DNA from: Orobanche coerulescens
Lineage: Eukaryota; Streptophyta; Magnoliopsida; Lamiales; Orobanchaceae
Direction: 5' to 3'
Assembly (NCBI GenBank): GCA_033398695.1
Contig: CM065805.1
Coordinates: 167,687,787-167,751,786 of the forward strand
Length of the DNA: 64,000 nucleotides
Every line of letters begins with the position of its first letter. The first letter of the stretch is position 1. The notes beneath the pieces are model-generated. The model was not told the DNA's origin and ran no database searches. It saw nothing but the letters and a program-made list of their open reading frames with translations. Positions 10,541-24,118 of this stretch are shown in pieces. The translations under genes were made by a program, and so were the position numbers.

Positions 10541-13500
10541 TGTAACACCCCCAATCCGCTCAGGGATATTACACGCCGTAGAACCCTTCCTCAAGGATCT
10601 ACCAGGCTGGTAACGACATATAACAACTCAACCATGCCTTTAAGGCTAAAATGACTCAGTAGACCGATTTGGTCTTTCAACAAATACATACATCTCAAAT
10701 ACAACTCATGCCCACGCAGGGGTCATAATACAACTACGCCCGTACAACGGGAAAATATAGCAGCGGAAAAATAGAGTACAACTGAACCAATAAACAAAGT
10801 ACGGTTCCTCATGTGATTAGTATCGATCATCTTTCATCATCCTTCGTGCCGACCCTGTGTTATGCTCCAAAACCTGAATGCAAAAACAGACATACACCCC
10901 CCGAATACTCGGGGGTTAGAAAAACTCCACTGTTTTGCTAGTGCAAGAACAAAGTGCAAATACGAGCCATACAATTCATATTCCACGAATAACAATAACC
11001 AGGGATCCTCAAAGATCCAAACGAAACGAAAAGTACTTCCCAAGGCAAGAGATTGAGAAAACCTTTCAAAATCGAAATATCATAAATCAATGGAAGTAAT
11101 TTATAAAACGGTTTAGAATGCCATCGAGAGTTTTAATAGAAAACAATTTAGGATTATCAAATCCTACTTTTCAAAATCCAAAGACAAAAGGGGTCACCGC
11201 CCCAAAGGTTTACTTTCTGAAAAATGACATTAACCAAACCGTTGGGATTTTAGCCCCAAATCTTATCAACTCACAGTACACAAGAACGACCATAAGGTTC
11301 GTCTCCCAACATCAAAATCCACAAATAAAGGATTTAAAACATAAACAACAAAATACTCTAGAGCCATCCTAGCCAAGTAGGCCAAACGAACAACTTACCT
11401 CTTACACACTTAGTCAATGCATGCAATCATGAAAACCGTTCAAAAGCACTCATTTCCGGAAATGCCAATATCAAGTCACATTTGTAAAATTCACCACAAT
11501 TAACCGTCGATCCACACCTCCGTGGACCCCTACCGAGACCCCGTCGGATCTAACCCGTAGTGGTTAAAAGCAAAGCTCGTCGATCCACACCTCCGTGGAC
11601 CCCTACCGAGACCCCGTCGGATCTAACCCGTAGTGAGCATACACACACACACACGTTACTCATGCAATACTAATATGCTAAGAATGTAAGTTCATTAAGA
11701 ATACTCACTAGAGATGGCCATTAACTCGACACCATTATCAAACTCTTCAAAACCCAATAACAAGATTAAATATGGACTACATGATTCCATAACTTTAAAC
11801 AATAGGAGTATCATCATCAAATCCTTCAACGTTCAAAATAATCAAATCATAATAAATTCCCAAAACATAACGTTCACAAAACACACACGCGTTTTGAAAG
11901 AGAGCCTTTAACGAGGCCAAACCGAAATCTTTTGAAACTTCATTTCAAATAACCAAACAAACGCATCAAGACGAACACCGATCATCATATCCATAAAACG
12001 AGAAAAGTATGGGCAAGGTACTTGCCTCGAATAAGAACAACGCGGAGAATCGACCGAAGTAGGTTGGCCCGAACCGACTACGAACCCGCCGACTCCACCG
12101 AACGCCAACTCACGTTCACAAACTACGAAGGACAAATAATAACAATGAAATGAATTCCATAACACGACTCAAAGCCGTTGAATTCAAAGAACGAATGACG
12201 AAAGTTCACGGATTTCCCCCAAAACGGCCAAGAACACGATTCGTTCCGTCAAATCACGAAAACGGAAATCCAAGTTGAAATATGGATATACAATCCATAG
12301 AATATGTTTAACAACATCATTTAACCATAATCGATCCATCGAAAACGGATGAAAAACGAGATCGGTGACAAATCCCCCAAAAAGTCAATTTGAAGGAAAT
12401 CGAGAAATATACTTCGATTCGACGAAGAACAATGGATTAAATGATGTTAAACACAAGAATACTATCAAGATTAATCATACCCATCATGAATTAATCAACA
12501 ACACGGAACGAATCGGACGAAAATGCAAAAATCCCCAAATTCACGAAATTAGGGTTCTAAGGGAGTTTACCTTGATTCGCTGGATCAAAGGATGATAACG
12601 GACGATTGATTGATGTTATGAACTCAAGAACTTCATGGATTTGTTGTTAAATAACATGGCTTCGTGACCCGCGAATCGCCACTCGCGGACGGAGAAGGAA
12701 GGAAGTAAAAAACGAAGTGAAATGTGATCGCCACCACATTTATATCGGGCCAGATTAGCGTCGCTAGCCTTTCCCGACTAGCGTGCGCTTATCGGCCGCA
12801 TCGGCCGAGTCCCCTCGGCCTGGGCCCACACGACCCGGCATCACCGACCACCCCTGCCGACCAAACCTGTCGACCCGACTCCGGCTAGCGTGCGCTAGGG
12901 CCGTAAGCCTGCGCGCGCTAGCCGACTATCCAAAGAGCCACTGGACTAACCAACTTACCTGTAACGTCGCTAGTCGGCCGGCAGCGTCGCTACCCCCGAT
13001 TAGCGTGCGCTCGACCGAAGCGCGCGCTACCCGCCGATCCCGACCGAGTCCGTAACCTCGAAACCCCAGCCTGTGCCCGAGCAACAGACGCTAGGCCACC
13101 CAGAAGCGTCGCTACACTGCCGTTAGCGCGCAGCCCTTCCGGCCGTAACTGCGCTACGCGGTTCTGCCGCACCTGCCCGGCCGGTGCCCGCAATCGTCCG
13201 GCCATCCCCGCCACCGTCCGGCGGCCCCGCCACCGCCTGTGGCTCGACGACCCGATTTCCAAAACGCGTTTTAACGAACACGGCGAAAAGTTCGCGGACA
13301 ACATAAGCGACTCGAAATGAAAACGTAATACCATAGTTAGTCATACGCGACCAAGAAACGGTCGAGACAACAATTACAGATACGGATACGTAACTTTCAA
13401 GAAATTACAAAATGCCCAAAATGCCGGAAATCACGATACGTGATCGAATAACCAAACCGGTTCACAACACGTCTAACAAAGTTAAACGGACTTACGGAAA

Positions 13501-13721
13501 CTCAAACAAGATTTGAGCGAGATTCGCAAGAATCGAACTCAAGCGCGGAAAAGTCGCTAAAAAGCACGGAACTCAACAAAACGACACCGAAACGAACTCG
13601 GATGACAAAAAGTGTAGAATTAATCATTCTCAGAATGACGAAACGGTCATGAGCGAGTCGTCAAAACGGACTTCGGCCGAAAAAAGAGATTTACCGAAAA
13701 TCGAAAATTGCGGATATTACA
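10541..13721 (-). repeat. LARD LTR, left (3' LTR)
   Basis: It runs from TGTAACACCCCC to GCGGATATTACA and is 3181 bp long. It contains a ~57-bp direct repeat with CCTCCGTGGACCCC (about 11511-11570 and 11579-11637). ORFs within it have matching copies in the other LTR but no known domain and are treated as non-coding. Confidence 0.95.
12738..13150 (-). promoter_or_regulatory. LARD U3 promoter: TATA box plus TAGCG-TG-CGCTA array
   Basis: Minus-strand ATATAAAT (12738-12745) is the TATA candidate. Upstream of it (higher coordinates) are roughly ten copies of a TAGCG-N2-CGCTA-like dyad, here in a GC-rich block that also codes for spurious ORFs. Confidence 0.55.
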
Positions 13722-16034
13722 TTCTACCCTCCTTAAAAGAAGTTTCGTCCCGAAACTTAAAACAAGTAGGGAGAAGAAATATTCCGCCAGGAAAAACTCA
13801 ACGAGATACACAAGAATGCGTAACTAACGCCCAACGGCGAAATGTTACAAACAACGCAAAGGAATGTACGGCGTGAAAACACGCCCCACGGCGACCAACA
13901 CAACGTCGCCGTTAGGGATATAATAAAAACAACAAATGACAAGCGTCATCAAACGGATAATATAGCCAAGTCAATTATCCGACAATCACAAAACACAACG
14001 AATGAAAATCAATACGATTGACCAACCCAACGGTACATTGATCAAAACACGAGCCAAACGCTGAACAAATATGGAGTTCCACCGCCTAAGGGCTGGAAGA
14101 TCGAAAACGAAACTAATTTCCCGAACTGAAGGGAATTAGGAAGGAGCCTGAATGCTCAACAATCACGAAATGAGAACAAAAACCGAACAAACAAACGATC
14201 GAGACAACAAAAATCGAACAATCATGTCCGAAACACGAAGGATGATAAAATTCAAACAACAACTCCAAGGTTCACATCTCGACTCGAGACAATATATGAT
14301 CCGGTGAAAACAACAGGATGTGCATTCACATAAGATCCACAGGAAAGGGAATAGCAATTAAAAAGTCACAACGACAAACGAGTTATTCCGAAACAATACC
14401 ACACTCGTTCGATAAACAAAAACAAGGGGTAGGACAAGCTCAGAAATGTCAACGAACATAAATGAGTCGACAGAGTCGAAAACATAAGAGTTCCAAATCC
14501 GATCTACTTCGAATAAAAGAACTAGTAGAACCAAATGATGTTACTTCCGAACAAGGTTCACAAGAATCGAACCGAACTTGAAAAAGTTACAACGATAACC
14601 AGATCGACTCAAAACAAGATCACAGCTCGTTCGTACGATGAAACTGAAATACCGAACAAGTTCATAAAGTATCAACGAACATGAGCGAATCGATAGACTG
14701 GAGAAAGAGAAAATACCGAAGTCAAAATAGTACGGGTATTACCTCCGACCTCGTCCACGAAATTCACAAAAACAGGAGCAAGGTAACAAGACATTAAACA
14801 GCCGACACATAATGGAACGATCATCGATGCACACGGTCATACCAAACCAAGCTCTAACAGCTCGCACATACGCGACAACGCAGAAATCGCCACGAGGCGA
14901 CAACATTCAATACCAACATTCCGCCTCTCACAGGGGGCTAGCACAACCAATGTTTGGAAAGAGAGTCAATGCTCACACCGCCAATTCGATCATACTCGGA
15001 AGAAAGTATCAAAATGACAACGCGAACATCATACATTCATACCCAGCCCTCAAACGGGAATGGATAGGTTTTAAAAACGAAAACCTCATTTTGGAAATAA
15101 TTTAGAAGAACACCGGTTGATCTTGAGTATCACCTTTCAAAAAGTACAAACTTGAAACATCGTTATCGAGACATTGGAGAACCATTTCGCATTTGATAAA
15201 AATGAGGACACTTTCTCTTAGTGAAAACTTTCAAAATATTCGACCCTCGGGTCTAAATAAAAGTGTTGAAAATATCTCAAAACATTTTGGTCCTCGAGGT
15301 AGAAAAATTTTGAAATATATTGTGGCATCTAGGATGTACCACAAGAAAATAACTCATTTGAAAAGTATGTCTCGGAATTTGTTTTTCTAAGATACTCAAG
15401 GTGTTCAAAAAAATCGATAGGCGTAATGCCCAAAACTCACACATACCGACGTTCACTAAAACAACTCCTAGCACACGCATCAAGAAGTTTAAAATCAAGA
15501 CAATACATGTCTTTAAACGGAAATCAAGACCGCCTAGGATTCAGAACAAAACCACTGACCCCATTCGAGGCCTCTAAAGACCCTCCCGCACTGGCTAGTG
15601 AACAAGTCGAACGCGTATAAGCACAAAGCTTCCCCAATAGAACTTGTAAAACGTGCAAATCGATTCGAAAATCATCAACAACGAACAAAAACAACAATAA
15701 AAGACATCACAAGCGACGACACTCCTCGTATAAATCAAATACGAGAGTCGACTAAATACATATCGTGAAATCAAAATTCACATAAGGATTCCATCACTTA
15801 ACAAATAATCATAAAATAGCTCGTGTCACACGAGGCACAACACAAAGAAGGGAGACTTACTTCCACAGGTCGCACGAAGATGATGATCGCCCCACGATAC
15901 TAATCACGACCAACAAACTCAAATGACGCGTCGCGACACGACTCAGTCAGATAAAATCCGACGAAACAAGACTCAAACAACACGACTTGACCCGACAGCC
16001 TAGGTTTCCTCAACCTAAGCTCCGATACCATTTA
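13722..16034 (-). other. LARD internal region, no genes
   Basis: 2.3 kb without a recognisable protein domain. It holds the PPT at 13722-13734, the AAGTTTCGTCCCGAAACTT hairpin at about 13741-13759, a segment at 15535-15605 resembling part of the chromovirus LTR (ATTCGAGGCCTCTAAAGACC), and the PBS at 16019-16030. ORFs of 60-100 codons show no family resemblance. Confidence 0.75.
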
Positions 16035-19000
16035 TGTAACACCCCCAATCCGCTCAGGGATATTACACGCCGTAGAACCCTTCCTCAAGGATCTACCAGG
16101 CTGGTAACGACATATAACAACTCAACCATGCCTTTAAGGCTAAAATGACTCAGTAGACCGATTTGGTCTTTCAACAAATACATACATCTCAAATACAACT
16201 CATGCCCACGCAGGGGTCATAATACAACTACGCCCGTACAACGGGAAAATATAGCAGCGGAAAAATAGAGTACAACTGAACCAATAAACAAAGTACGGTT
16301 CCTCATGTGATTAGTATCGATCATCTTTCATCATCCTTCGTGCCGACCCTGTGTTATGCTCCAAAACCTGAATGCAAAAACAGACATCCACCCCCGAATA
16401 CTCGGGGGTTAGCAAAACTCCACTGTTTTGATAGTGCAAGAACAAAGTGCAAATACGAGCCATACAATTCACATTCCACGAATAACAATAACCAGGGATC
16501 CTCAAAGATCCAAACGAAACGAAAAGTACTTCCCGAGGCAAGAGATTGAGAAAACCTTTCAAAATCGAAATATCATAAATCAATGGAAGTAATTTATAAA
16601 ACGGTTTAGAATGCCATCGAGAGTTTTAATAGAAAACAATTTAGGATTATCAAATCCTACTTTTCAAAATCCAAAGACAAAAGGGGTCACCGCCCCAAAG
16701 GTTTACTTTCTGAAAAATGACATTAACCAAACCGTTGGGATTTTAGCCCCAAATCCGTCAAATGACCTTTATAAAACCATTGGGATTTTAGCCCCAAATC
16801 TCATCAACTCACAGTACACAAGAACGACCATAAGGTTCGTCTCCCAACATCAAAATCCACAAATAAAGGATTTAAAACATAAACAACAAAATACTCTAGA
16901 GCCATCCTAGCCAAGTAGGCCAAACGAACAACTTACCTCTTACACACTTAGTCAATGCATGCAATCATGAAAACCGTTCAAAAGCACTCATTTCCGGAAA
17001 TGCCAATATCAAGTCACATTTGTAAAATTCATCACAATTAACCGTCGATCCACACCTCCGTGGACCCCTACTGAGACCCCGTCGGATCTAACCCGTAGTG
17101 GTTAAAAGCAAAGCTCGTCGATCCACACCTCCGTGGACCCCTACCGAGACCCCGTCGGATCTAACCCGTAGTGAGCATACACACACACACGTTACTCATG
17201 CAATACTAATATGCTAAGAATGTAAGTTCATTAAGAATACTCACTAGAGATGGCCATTAACTCGACACCATTATCAAACTCTTCAAAACCCAATAACAAG
17301 ATTAAATACGGAATACATGATTCCATAACTTTAAACAATAGGAGTATCATCATCAAATCCTTCAACGTTCAAAATAATCAAATCATAATAAATTCCCAAA
17401 ACACAACGTTCACAAAACACACACGCGTTTTGAAAGAGAGCCTTTAACGAGGCCAAACCGAAATCTTTTGAAACTTCATTTCAAATAACCAAACAAACGC
17501 ATCAAGACGACCACCGATCATCATATCCATAAAACGAGAAAAGTATGGGCAAGGTACTTGCCTCGAATAAGAACAACGCGGAGAATCGACCGAAGTAGGT
17601 TGGCCCGAACCGACTACGAACCCGCCGACTCCACCGAACGCCAACTCACGTTCACAAACTACGAAGGACAAATAATAACAATGAAATGAATTCCATAACA
17701 CGACTCAAATCCGTTGAATTCAAAGAACGAATGACGAAAGTTCACGGATTTCCCCCAAAACGGCCAAGAACACGATTCGTTCCGTCAAATCACGAAAACG
17801 GAAATCCAAGTTGAAATATGGATATACAATCCATAGAATATGTTTAACAACATCATTTAACCATAATCGATCCATCGAAAACGGATGAAAAACGAGATCG
17901 GGGACAAATCCCCCAAAAAGTCAGTTTGAAGGAAATCGAGAAATATACTTCGATTCGACGAAGAACAATGGATTAAATGATGTTAAACACAAGAATACTA
18001 TCAAGATTAATCATACCCATCATGAATTAATCAACAACACGGAACGAATCGGACGAAAATGCAAAAATCCCCAAATTCACGAAATTAGGGTTCTAAGGGA
18101 GTTTACCTTGATTCGCTGGATCAAAGGATGATAACGGACGATTGATTGATGTTATGAACTCAAGAACTTCATGGATTTGTTGTTAAACAACATGGCTTCG
18201 TGACCCACGAATCGCCACTCGCGGACAGAGAAGGAAGGAAGTGAAAAACGAAGTGAAATGTGACTGCTCAGCCACATTTATACTGGGCCAGACTAGCGTG
18301 CGCTAGCCTTCCCGGACTAGCGTGCGCTATCGGCCGGTATCGGCCGAGTACCCTCGGCCAGGGCCCACACGACCCGGCATCACCGACCAATCCTGCCGAC
18401 CAAACCTGTCGACCCGACTCCCGCTAGCGTGCGCTACGGCCGGAAGCCTGCTTAGCGGCTTTGTCCGATAGCCACCGGACTAACCAACTTACCCGTGTAA
18501 CGTCGCTAGTCGGCCGACGGCGTGCGCTACCCTGCCGGTTAGCGTGCGCTACGGCCAAGCGATGGCGCGCTACCCTGCCGATCCTGGCCGAGTCCAGAAC
18601 CTCGAAACCCCACTTGCCCAGGCCCGATAGCGTCGCTAGGCCACCCGGCGGCGCGCTACACACCTGCCGGTTAGCGCGCGCAGCCTTCCGGCCGTAGCGT
18701 GCGCTCGCCGGTTCTGCCGCACCGTCCGGCCGGTGCCCGCAATCGTCCGGCGATCCGCCCGCCGTCGGCCGATCCATACGCCGAGCTCGGCGACCCGATT
18801 CCAGCGTGCGAGCGAACACGACGAAAAGTTCGCGGACAACATAAACGACTCGAAATGAAAACGTAATACCATAATTAGTCATACGCGACCAAGAAACGGG
18901 TCGAGACAATAATTACAGATACGGATACCCGTAACTTTCAAGAAATTACAAAATGGCCCAAAACGCCCGGAAATCACGATACGTGATCGAATAACCAAAC

Positions 19001-19268
19001 CGAAGTTCACAACACGTCTAACAAAGTTAAACGGACTTACGGGAAACTCGAAACAAGATTTGAGCGAGATTCGCAAGAATCGAACTCAAGCGCGGAAAAG
19101 TCGCTAAAAAGCACGGAACTCAACAAAACGACACCGAAACGAACTCGGATGACAAAAAGTGTAGAATTAATCATTCTCAGAATGACGAAACGGTCATGAG
19201 CGAGTCGTCAAAACGGACTTCGGCCGAAAAAAGAAATTTACCGAAAATCGAAAATTGCGGATATTACA
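16035..19268 (-). repeat. LARD LTR, right (5' LTR)
   Basis: 3234 bp, near identical to the left LTR except for a ~54-bp extra segment at about 16745-16800, a partial duplication around GGGATTTTAGCCCC, and numerous small differences concentrated in the GC-rich block 18290-18790. Confidence 0.95.
18275..18720 (-). promoter_or_regulatory. LARD U3 promoter in the 5' LTR
   Basis: TATA-like ATAAATG on the minus strand (about 18275-18283) with the TAGCGTGCGCTA array upstream (18290-18720). As the 5' LTR copy this would be the one driving element transcription. Confidence 0.55.
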
Positions 19269-19935
19269 GTCAAAGCCATGAGGTCTGATCGAGGTAGGGA
19301 ATTCACGTCCAGTGAATTCATAGAGTACTGTGAAGCAAATGGAATCGAGCGGCTACTAACTGTTCCGAGATCCCCACAACAAAATGGAGTGGCAGAAAGG
19401 AAAAACAAAACCATCTTGGAAATGCCGCGCAACATGTCGAAGACAAATAATTTGCCAAAAGAATTTTGGGCTGAAGCAGTAGCTTGCGCAGTATATCTGT
19501 CCAACCACTCTCCAACAGAAAGAATCTGGGGAAAGACTCCACAAGAATCCTGGAATGAGAGAAAGCCCGGGGATCTCTCACCTGAGAGTATTCAGGAGTA
19601 AATCATACGCCCACATACCAGACGAGATAAGAAGAAAGCTGGATGATAAAAGCGAGCCATCCATATTTGTCGGGTACAATTCTAATTCCAAAGGCTATAA
19701 GTTATATAATCCAAAAGTTAGAACATGTGTAATGTGGAGTTCGACGAAGAAGTATGGGATTTTGGTTGTGACAACAACTATAATTTTATTCCATAATTCA
19801 AAGACGAAGATGTAATTGAGCAAGCAGAAGATGTTCAACGAGAACCAGTGACCCCGCCCTCTTCACCAACACCAGCGCAAGATGTTAAAAATTTACCACC
19901 TTCCATGTTAAACGAAAGAGCCACATAATGTACAA
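19269..19935 (+). pseudogene. Copia element 1 integrase, 3' continuation
   Basis: This resumes the integrase core interrupted at 10540: RSDRGREFTSSEF (second catalytic Asp), SPQQNGVAERKNKTI (catalytic Glu region), FWAEAV, and the C-terminal FVGYNSNSKGYKLYNP. A frameshift occurs near 19575. Homology ends at about 19935, before reverse transcriptase, where Athila/Tat-like LTR sequence starts, so RT, RNase H and the 3' LTR are missing. Confidence 0.9.
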
Positions 19936-19949
19936 GAAGATTATGTTTG

Positions 19950-21315
19950 TGCACGATTTTACACATCTTTTTATAGTCTTTTTCTGGTACTTATTGATAT
20001 TGAATGTGTGTAATTATTGTGTTTATGTCTATTTACTCGTTTGTTGGACTCAATTATGCTTTGGTAGTTTTGGTTGTGTTTCCAGGCATTTATAAGGATA
20101 TTATCAAGCATGAACGAAGTCCCGACTGCCGACACAGATCAGATGATGCACGAACATGAGTACAAACTGAAGAAAGACTGGAAAACGGGGCCAAACACGA
20201 CAACACGGCCACGACCGTGTCAAAAGACACGGATGTGGCCCTTACTGTGTCACAAGCCAGACGTTTTGGTGATTTCTGGGATAGTTCAATACGGGTCGTG
20301 TCAAATTACACGGCCGAGTCACTGGGCGGTGCTAATTCCCTTGTTTGACGAGTTTGACGTGTTTTAACAGCCCTAAACCCTATTTGGTGGCTATAAAAGG
20401 ACTCCCAAGGCAAAATTTTGGAATTATCAAGTCTAAGAAGGGTTTAGAAGTCTATAAACACTACCAGGAGGGAATTGAAAGCATCAAGGAAGATCAAGTG
20501 CGAAGATCAAGTCAAGATCAAGAGATCATCATCCGAGTTTTTCGCTTCTTTTTTACTTTATTTTCGTTTTATTTAGTTACATCATGTTGAACTTGAGTAG
20601 GATTTCTTCTTCTCTTTCACCATGTCCAGCTAAACTTGTTAGATTCCGAACATGGAAGTACATTGTTTATGTTGGATTGTTAGGATTGACTACTAAATTA
20701 CTATCTATTTGAATTTTTTTTTTCATTTAATTGGTTTTTATTCATGTTGAACACTTGATCAATATTTTTACATAATATTATTGTTCATAATTCGAGAGAT
20801 GAGTTCAATAATAGGCCGCAATCAATTTATATAATCGATTACGAGATCGAGAGATCGGTAATTGAATGTGATGACTTTTGATCTTTGTACCTTTTGGAGT
20901 TAGATAATTTATGGTAGATGGAGACGTCATCATACGTTATTTAATCTATATTTTAATTGCATCTCGAGAGAGACTTCTAAAGGAATTTTGTGATCGTCAT
21001 ATTAGGAAAACAAGTAGAACATTAATCATAAGTCAAATCTTTGATCCGAGCAAACAATGGAAACCTAGTCTCGGAATCTACTTATTCATTATTCGGATCC
21101 TCCGCCTTTAAAACTTGTCTTTATTATTATTTTAGTTTATTTGATTTTTTGTAAATTAGATTCTTATCAAAAACTCGATCGTCTAGATAAAATTGGAAAC
21201 ACTAGAATATAGGACTTGGTACAATAAAAATAATTAGTCTCTGTTGATACCTCCTTGCTCGTTACTTTCTACATCTACTCCGTGCACTTGCGAGTGGAAA
21301 AATAAATAGCGAATA
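19950..21315 (+). repeat. Athila/Tat-like LTR, first copy
   Basis: It starts TGCACGATTTTACACATC and ends before AGTTTTTGACGTCGTTGTC, the decayed PBS. It aligns over its whole length with 22740-24118 but with many substitutions, so this family is old. Confidence 0.8.
20180..20398 (+). promoter_or_regulatory. U3 promoter with ACACGGCCGTGT-type motifs and TATA box
   Basis: Dyad words built on GACACGG/CCGTGTC (20185-20330) precede CTATAAAAGG at 20391-20400. The same arrangement recurs in the second LTR at 22985-23203. Confidence 0.55.
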
Positions 21316-22739
21316 AGTTTTTGACGTCGTTGTCAGGGACTAATTTGTTTTTTATTAGTATTGATATTATGGTAAGTGTTTCTGGTCTTACTTCAGACAT
21401 TTTTTATTTTTGTTGCATAACTCATATTTTACATATTTCTCTCCTGCTGGGGTAGTGCATGAACACTCACTCATCACGAGGACCTTTAGAAATCTTCATC
21501 CCAGAAGTAGAAGCATTTGCCCGAGGATCATGTGCTACCGCAAGGAAATTAAGAAGGTACCTTTTTGACAAAATGGAGAGAGTAGGAGACAACATGGGAA
21601 CGGATAAGAAGAACGCCAATACAGGAAACAAAAACACGCCAGCCTAGAACAACAGAGGCGCATGGGCTGAGCAGCCAGCAGTTCGAGTAGAGTCTATTCG
21701 GGACGAATTCCTGACAAAGCTTGACCTAAATTTTGGGGGAATTACTCATTTTCCAATCAATGCTCCCAATTTCAAGTTGAAGCCAGCTTTGATTTTAATG
21801 GTTCAGCAGAATTAATTCGGAAGATTTGCTATGGAAGCCCCGAATGTAGGGCTGTGAGTGAACGTAAAAAGACCGATTCGGCTCGCATTATTCGTCTCGA
21901 AAAAGTTCGGCCCACATCTCGATCCGAACATGCAAATGTATACGCAAACGTTAAAATTGATAGTTCGGCGGACCAGACCAAATAGTGTGAAATAGTTCTG
22001 TCCGATCGTCAAAGGGCTTAGCAGCCCGTTTGATCAATTATTCCTTAGATATGATGTACACCTATGGTGAAAATCTGATAAAGATACAAATTATCATCAT
22101 TTATCTCATTTTTTTCATATCTCAGCAACTCTCATCCATTTAATTCAGTCACTCGTAAAAAATTTGAAACGTTTAGTCAAACGGTTCGACTCAATTTGCA
22201 AAAGTTCAGCTCGGTTCGAGGTGTTCAAATGTATACTAAAACGTTAAATTCTAAGATTTGACACTTTAAAACTTGTTCGAACATAAGGTTCGACATTTTC
22301 AAACGTATACTCAAACGTACCATAGTTTGGTATAATTCGGTCCATTTACTACACTACCCGCATGCATCTAATGCATTTCATGCAAATTTTCATTTAGAGA
22401 AAAAACACGAAGATGGCTTGTGACCCTTGCTCCGAGAAGTATATGCACATGGGACAAGCTACGTGAAAAGTTCTTATTCAAATTTTTTCTGCCTAACAAG
22501 ACTATGAAGTTGAAAAGTGAGACTACTCAATTTAGGCAGTTAGGCTCTGAATCATTATATGAGGCATGGGAACGTTACAAGTATTTTCTCAGATGATGCG
22601 CTCGGCATGGCTTTCCGAGAAGACCAACATACGTGTTTCTTCTACAATGGTCTAATGGGAGAGACGAGAAACTTCATTGATGCATCGGTCGGAGGGGTAT
22701 TGCTAGAAAGAGAGGGCAAATGTTAGAAGGGTGGCTGAG
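21316..22739 (+). pseudogene. Athila/Tat-like gag remnant, first copy
   Basis: The decayed PBS (21316-21340) is followed by a start MNTHSSRGPLEIFIPEVEAF at 21459. After a hAT-like insert the gag core continues from about 22405, with a match to TWDKLREKFLFKFF and EAWERYK. The second copy at 24274 is recognisably homologous. Stops and frameshifts are numerous, and the core is cut at 22739 by the next LTR. Confidence 0.75.
21846..22360. mobile_element. hAT-like non-autonomous insertion in gag
   Basis: It begins near TAGGGCTGTGAGTGAACG and ends near CACTACCCG, with repeated TTCGGCTCG/GGTTCGA words. Gag homology is continuous across it. Boundaries are approximate and a target duplication is not clear. 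Confidence 0.5.
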
Positions 22740-24118
22740 TGCTTCATGATTTTACACATCTTTTTATAGTGATTTCTGGCATTTTTTGATCTTGAATTTG
22801 TGTAATTGTTGTGTTTATATTTATTTTCTAATTTGATTGGACTCGATTACACTTTGATGGTTTTTGTTGTGTGTCCAAGTACTTATGTGGCCATTACCAA
22901 GCATGAATGAAGTCTCAACCACCGACTATGCGATGCACGAGCATGAATATGGACTAAAGAAGGACTGAAAAACGGGCCAAACAAGACAACACAGCCTCGA
23001 CCGTGTCAAACAACACGGGCCGTGTCAAGTGACACGGTCGTGGCCCCGACCGTGTTACTAGGCAGGCGTTTTGTGGTATTTGGGGACAATACGGCATGGG
23101 CCATGTCATATGACACGGCCGAGTCACTAGGCGGTGCTAATTCCCTTGTTTGACGAGTTTAACACGTTTTAACAACCCTAAACCCTATTTGGCATCTATA
23201 AAAGGACTGTAATGGCCAATTTTCAAGATTATCAAGTCTAAGAAGGGTTTAGGAGGCTATAAACACTATCAAGAGGGAATTGAAAGCATCAAGGGAGATC
23301 AAGTCAAGTCAAGAATGAGAGATCATCATCCGAGTTTTTTCGCTTCTTCCTTTCTTACTTTCTTTCCTTTAAATTTAGTCACATCATGTTGAACTTGAGT
23401 AGAATTTCTTCTTCTCTTTTCACCATGTCCAGCTAATTTTGTTAGATTTCGGGCATGGGAGCACATTGATTTGTGAAGGGTTTTTGAGGATTGATTATTA
23501 TATTTATTTATTACTTTGATTCCCCTTTCAATTTCCTGATTTTAATTCATGTTTAGCATCTGATCAATGTCTTTACATGTTTAACTTAATTGCTCATAAT
23601 TCGAGAGATGAGGGCATTAATAGGTCCCAAGTAGTTAACATAATTAATTGCAGGATTTGGAGATCGGTGATTGAATATGATGAATTAATGGTCTTGTGAG
23701 CTTTTTGGAGTTAGATAATCTGTGGTAGATGGAGACACCATTATAGTTTATTTAATCTACGTTTTAATGCATCTCTAGAGGGACCTTAAGGTACTTGTGT
23801 GATCACCATTTGGGAAGATTAGTTGAACTTTAATTGATCCGATTAACCCTAGCAATCAATGGAGATCTAGCCTTCGAATCTATCTTTTAAACCCATAAAT
23901 CTCCCTCGTTCTAAATATTGTGACTTGTTTATGTTTAATTTTATTATTCTAGTCTTTAATTATTAACTTTCTCAAAACTTTGATCGTCTAGATAACTTGG
24001 AAATACTAGAATCAAGCTCTTGATACAATAAAAATAATTTGTCTCCGTGGATACGATCTTGCTCGCCACTTTCTACATCTACTCCGTACACTTGCGGGTA
24101 GCAAATTAATAGCGAACA
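22740..24118 (+). repeat. Athila/Tat-like LTR, second copy
   Basis: It runs from TGCTTCATGATTTTACACATC to AGCGAACA, 1379 bp. It is followed directly by AGTTTTTGGCGTCGTTGCC, a PBS like that of Athila elements (probably tRNA-Asp). Confidence 0.85.
22985..23203 (+). promoter_or_regulatory. U3 promoter, second Athila/Tat-like LTR
   Basis: Motifs of the form GACACGGNCGTG (22990-23130) lie upstream of TATAAAA (23197-23203). Confidence 0.55.

Larger units (their letters stand above)
10541..19268 (-). mobile_element. LARD-like non-autonomous Gypsy element with 3.2-kb LTRs
   Basis: Two direct LTRs (10541-13721 and 16035-19268) bound a 2.3-kb internal region without gag or pol. Orientation is minus: the PBS TGGTATCGGAGC (complement of 16019-16030, initiator tRNA-Met with one mismatch) lies by the right LTR and the PPT AAGGAGGGTAGAA (complement of 13722-13734) by the left. 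LTR termini, PPT and the adjacent AAGTTTCGTCCCGAAACTT hairpin match the chromovirus at 47592-63930, so mobilisation by Tekay-like proteins is inferred. A 5-bp target duplication GTCAA flanks it. Confidence 0.92.

Noticed and set aside
12783..13344. GC-rich ORFs in the LARD LTR
   Set aside because: Produced by the TAGCGTGCGCTA repeats; frames are not preserved in the second LTR.
14000..15640. Search for gag or pol in the LARD interior
   Set aside because: No zinc knuckle, DTG/DSG, YxDD or integrase motif in any frame on either strand.
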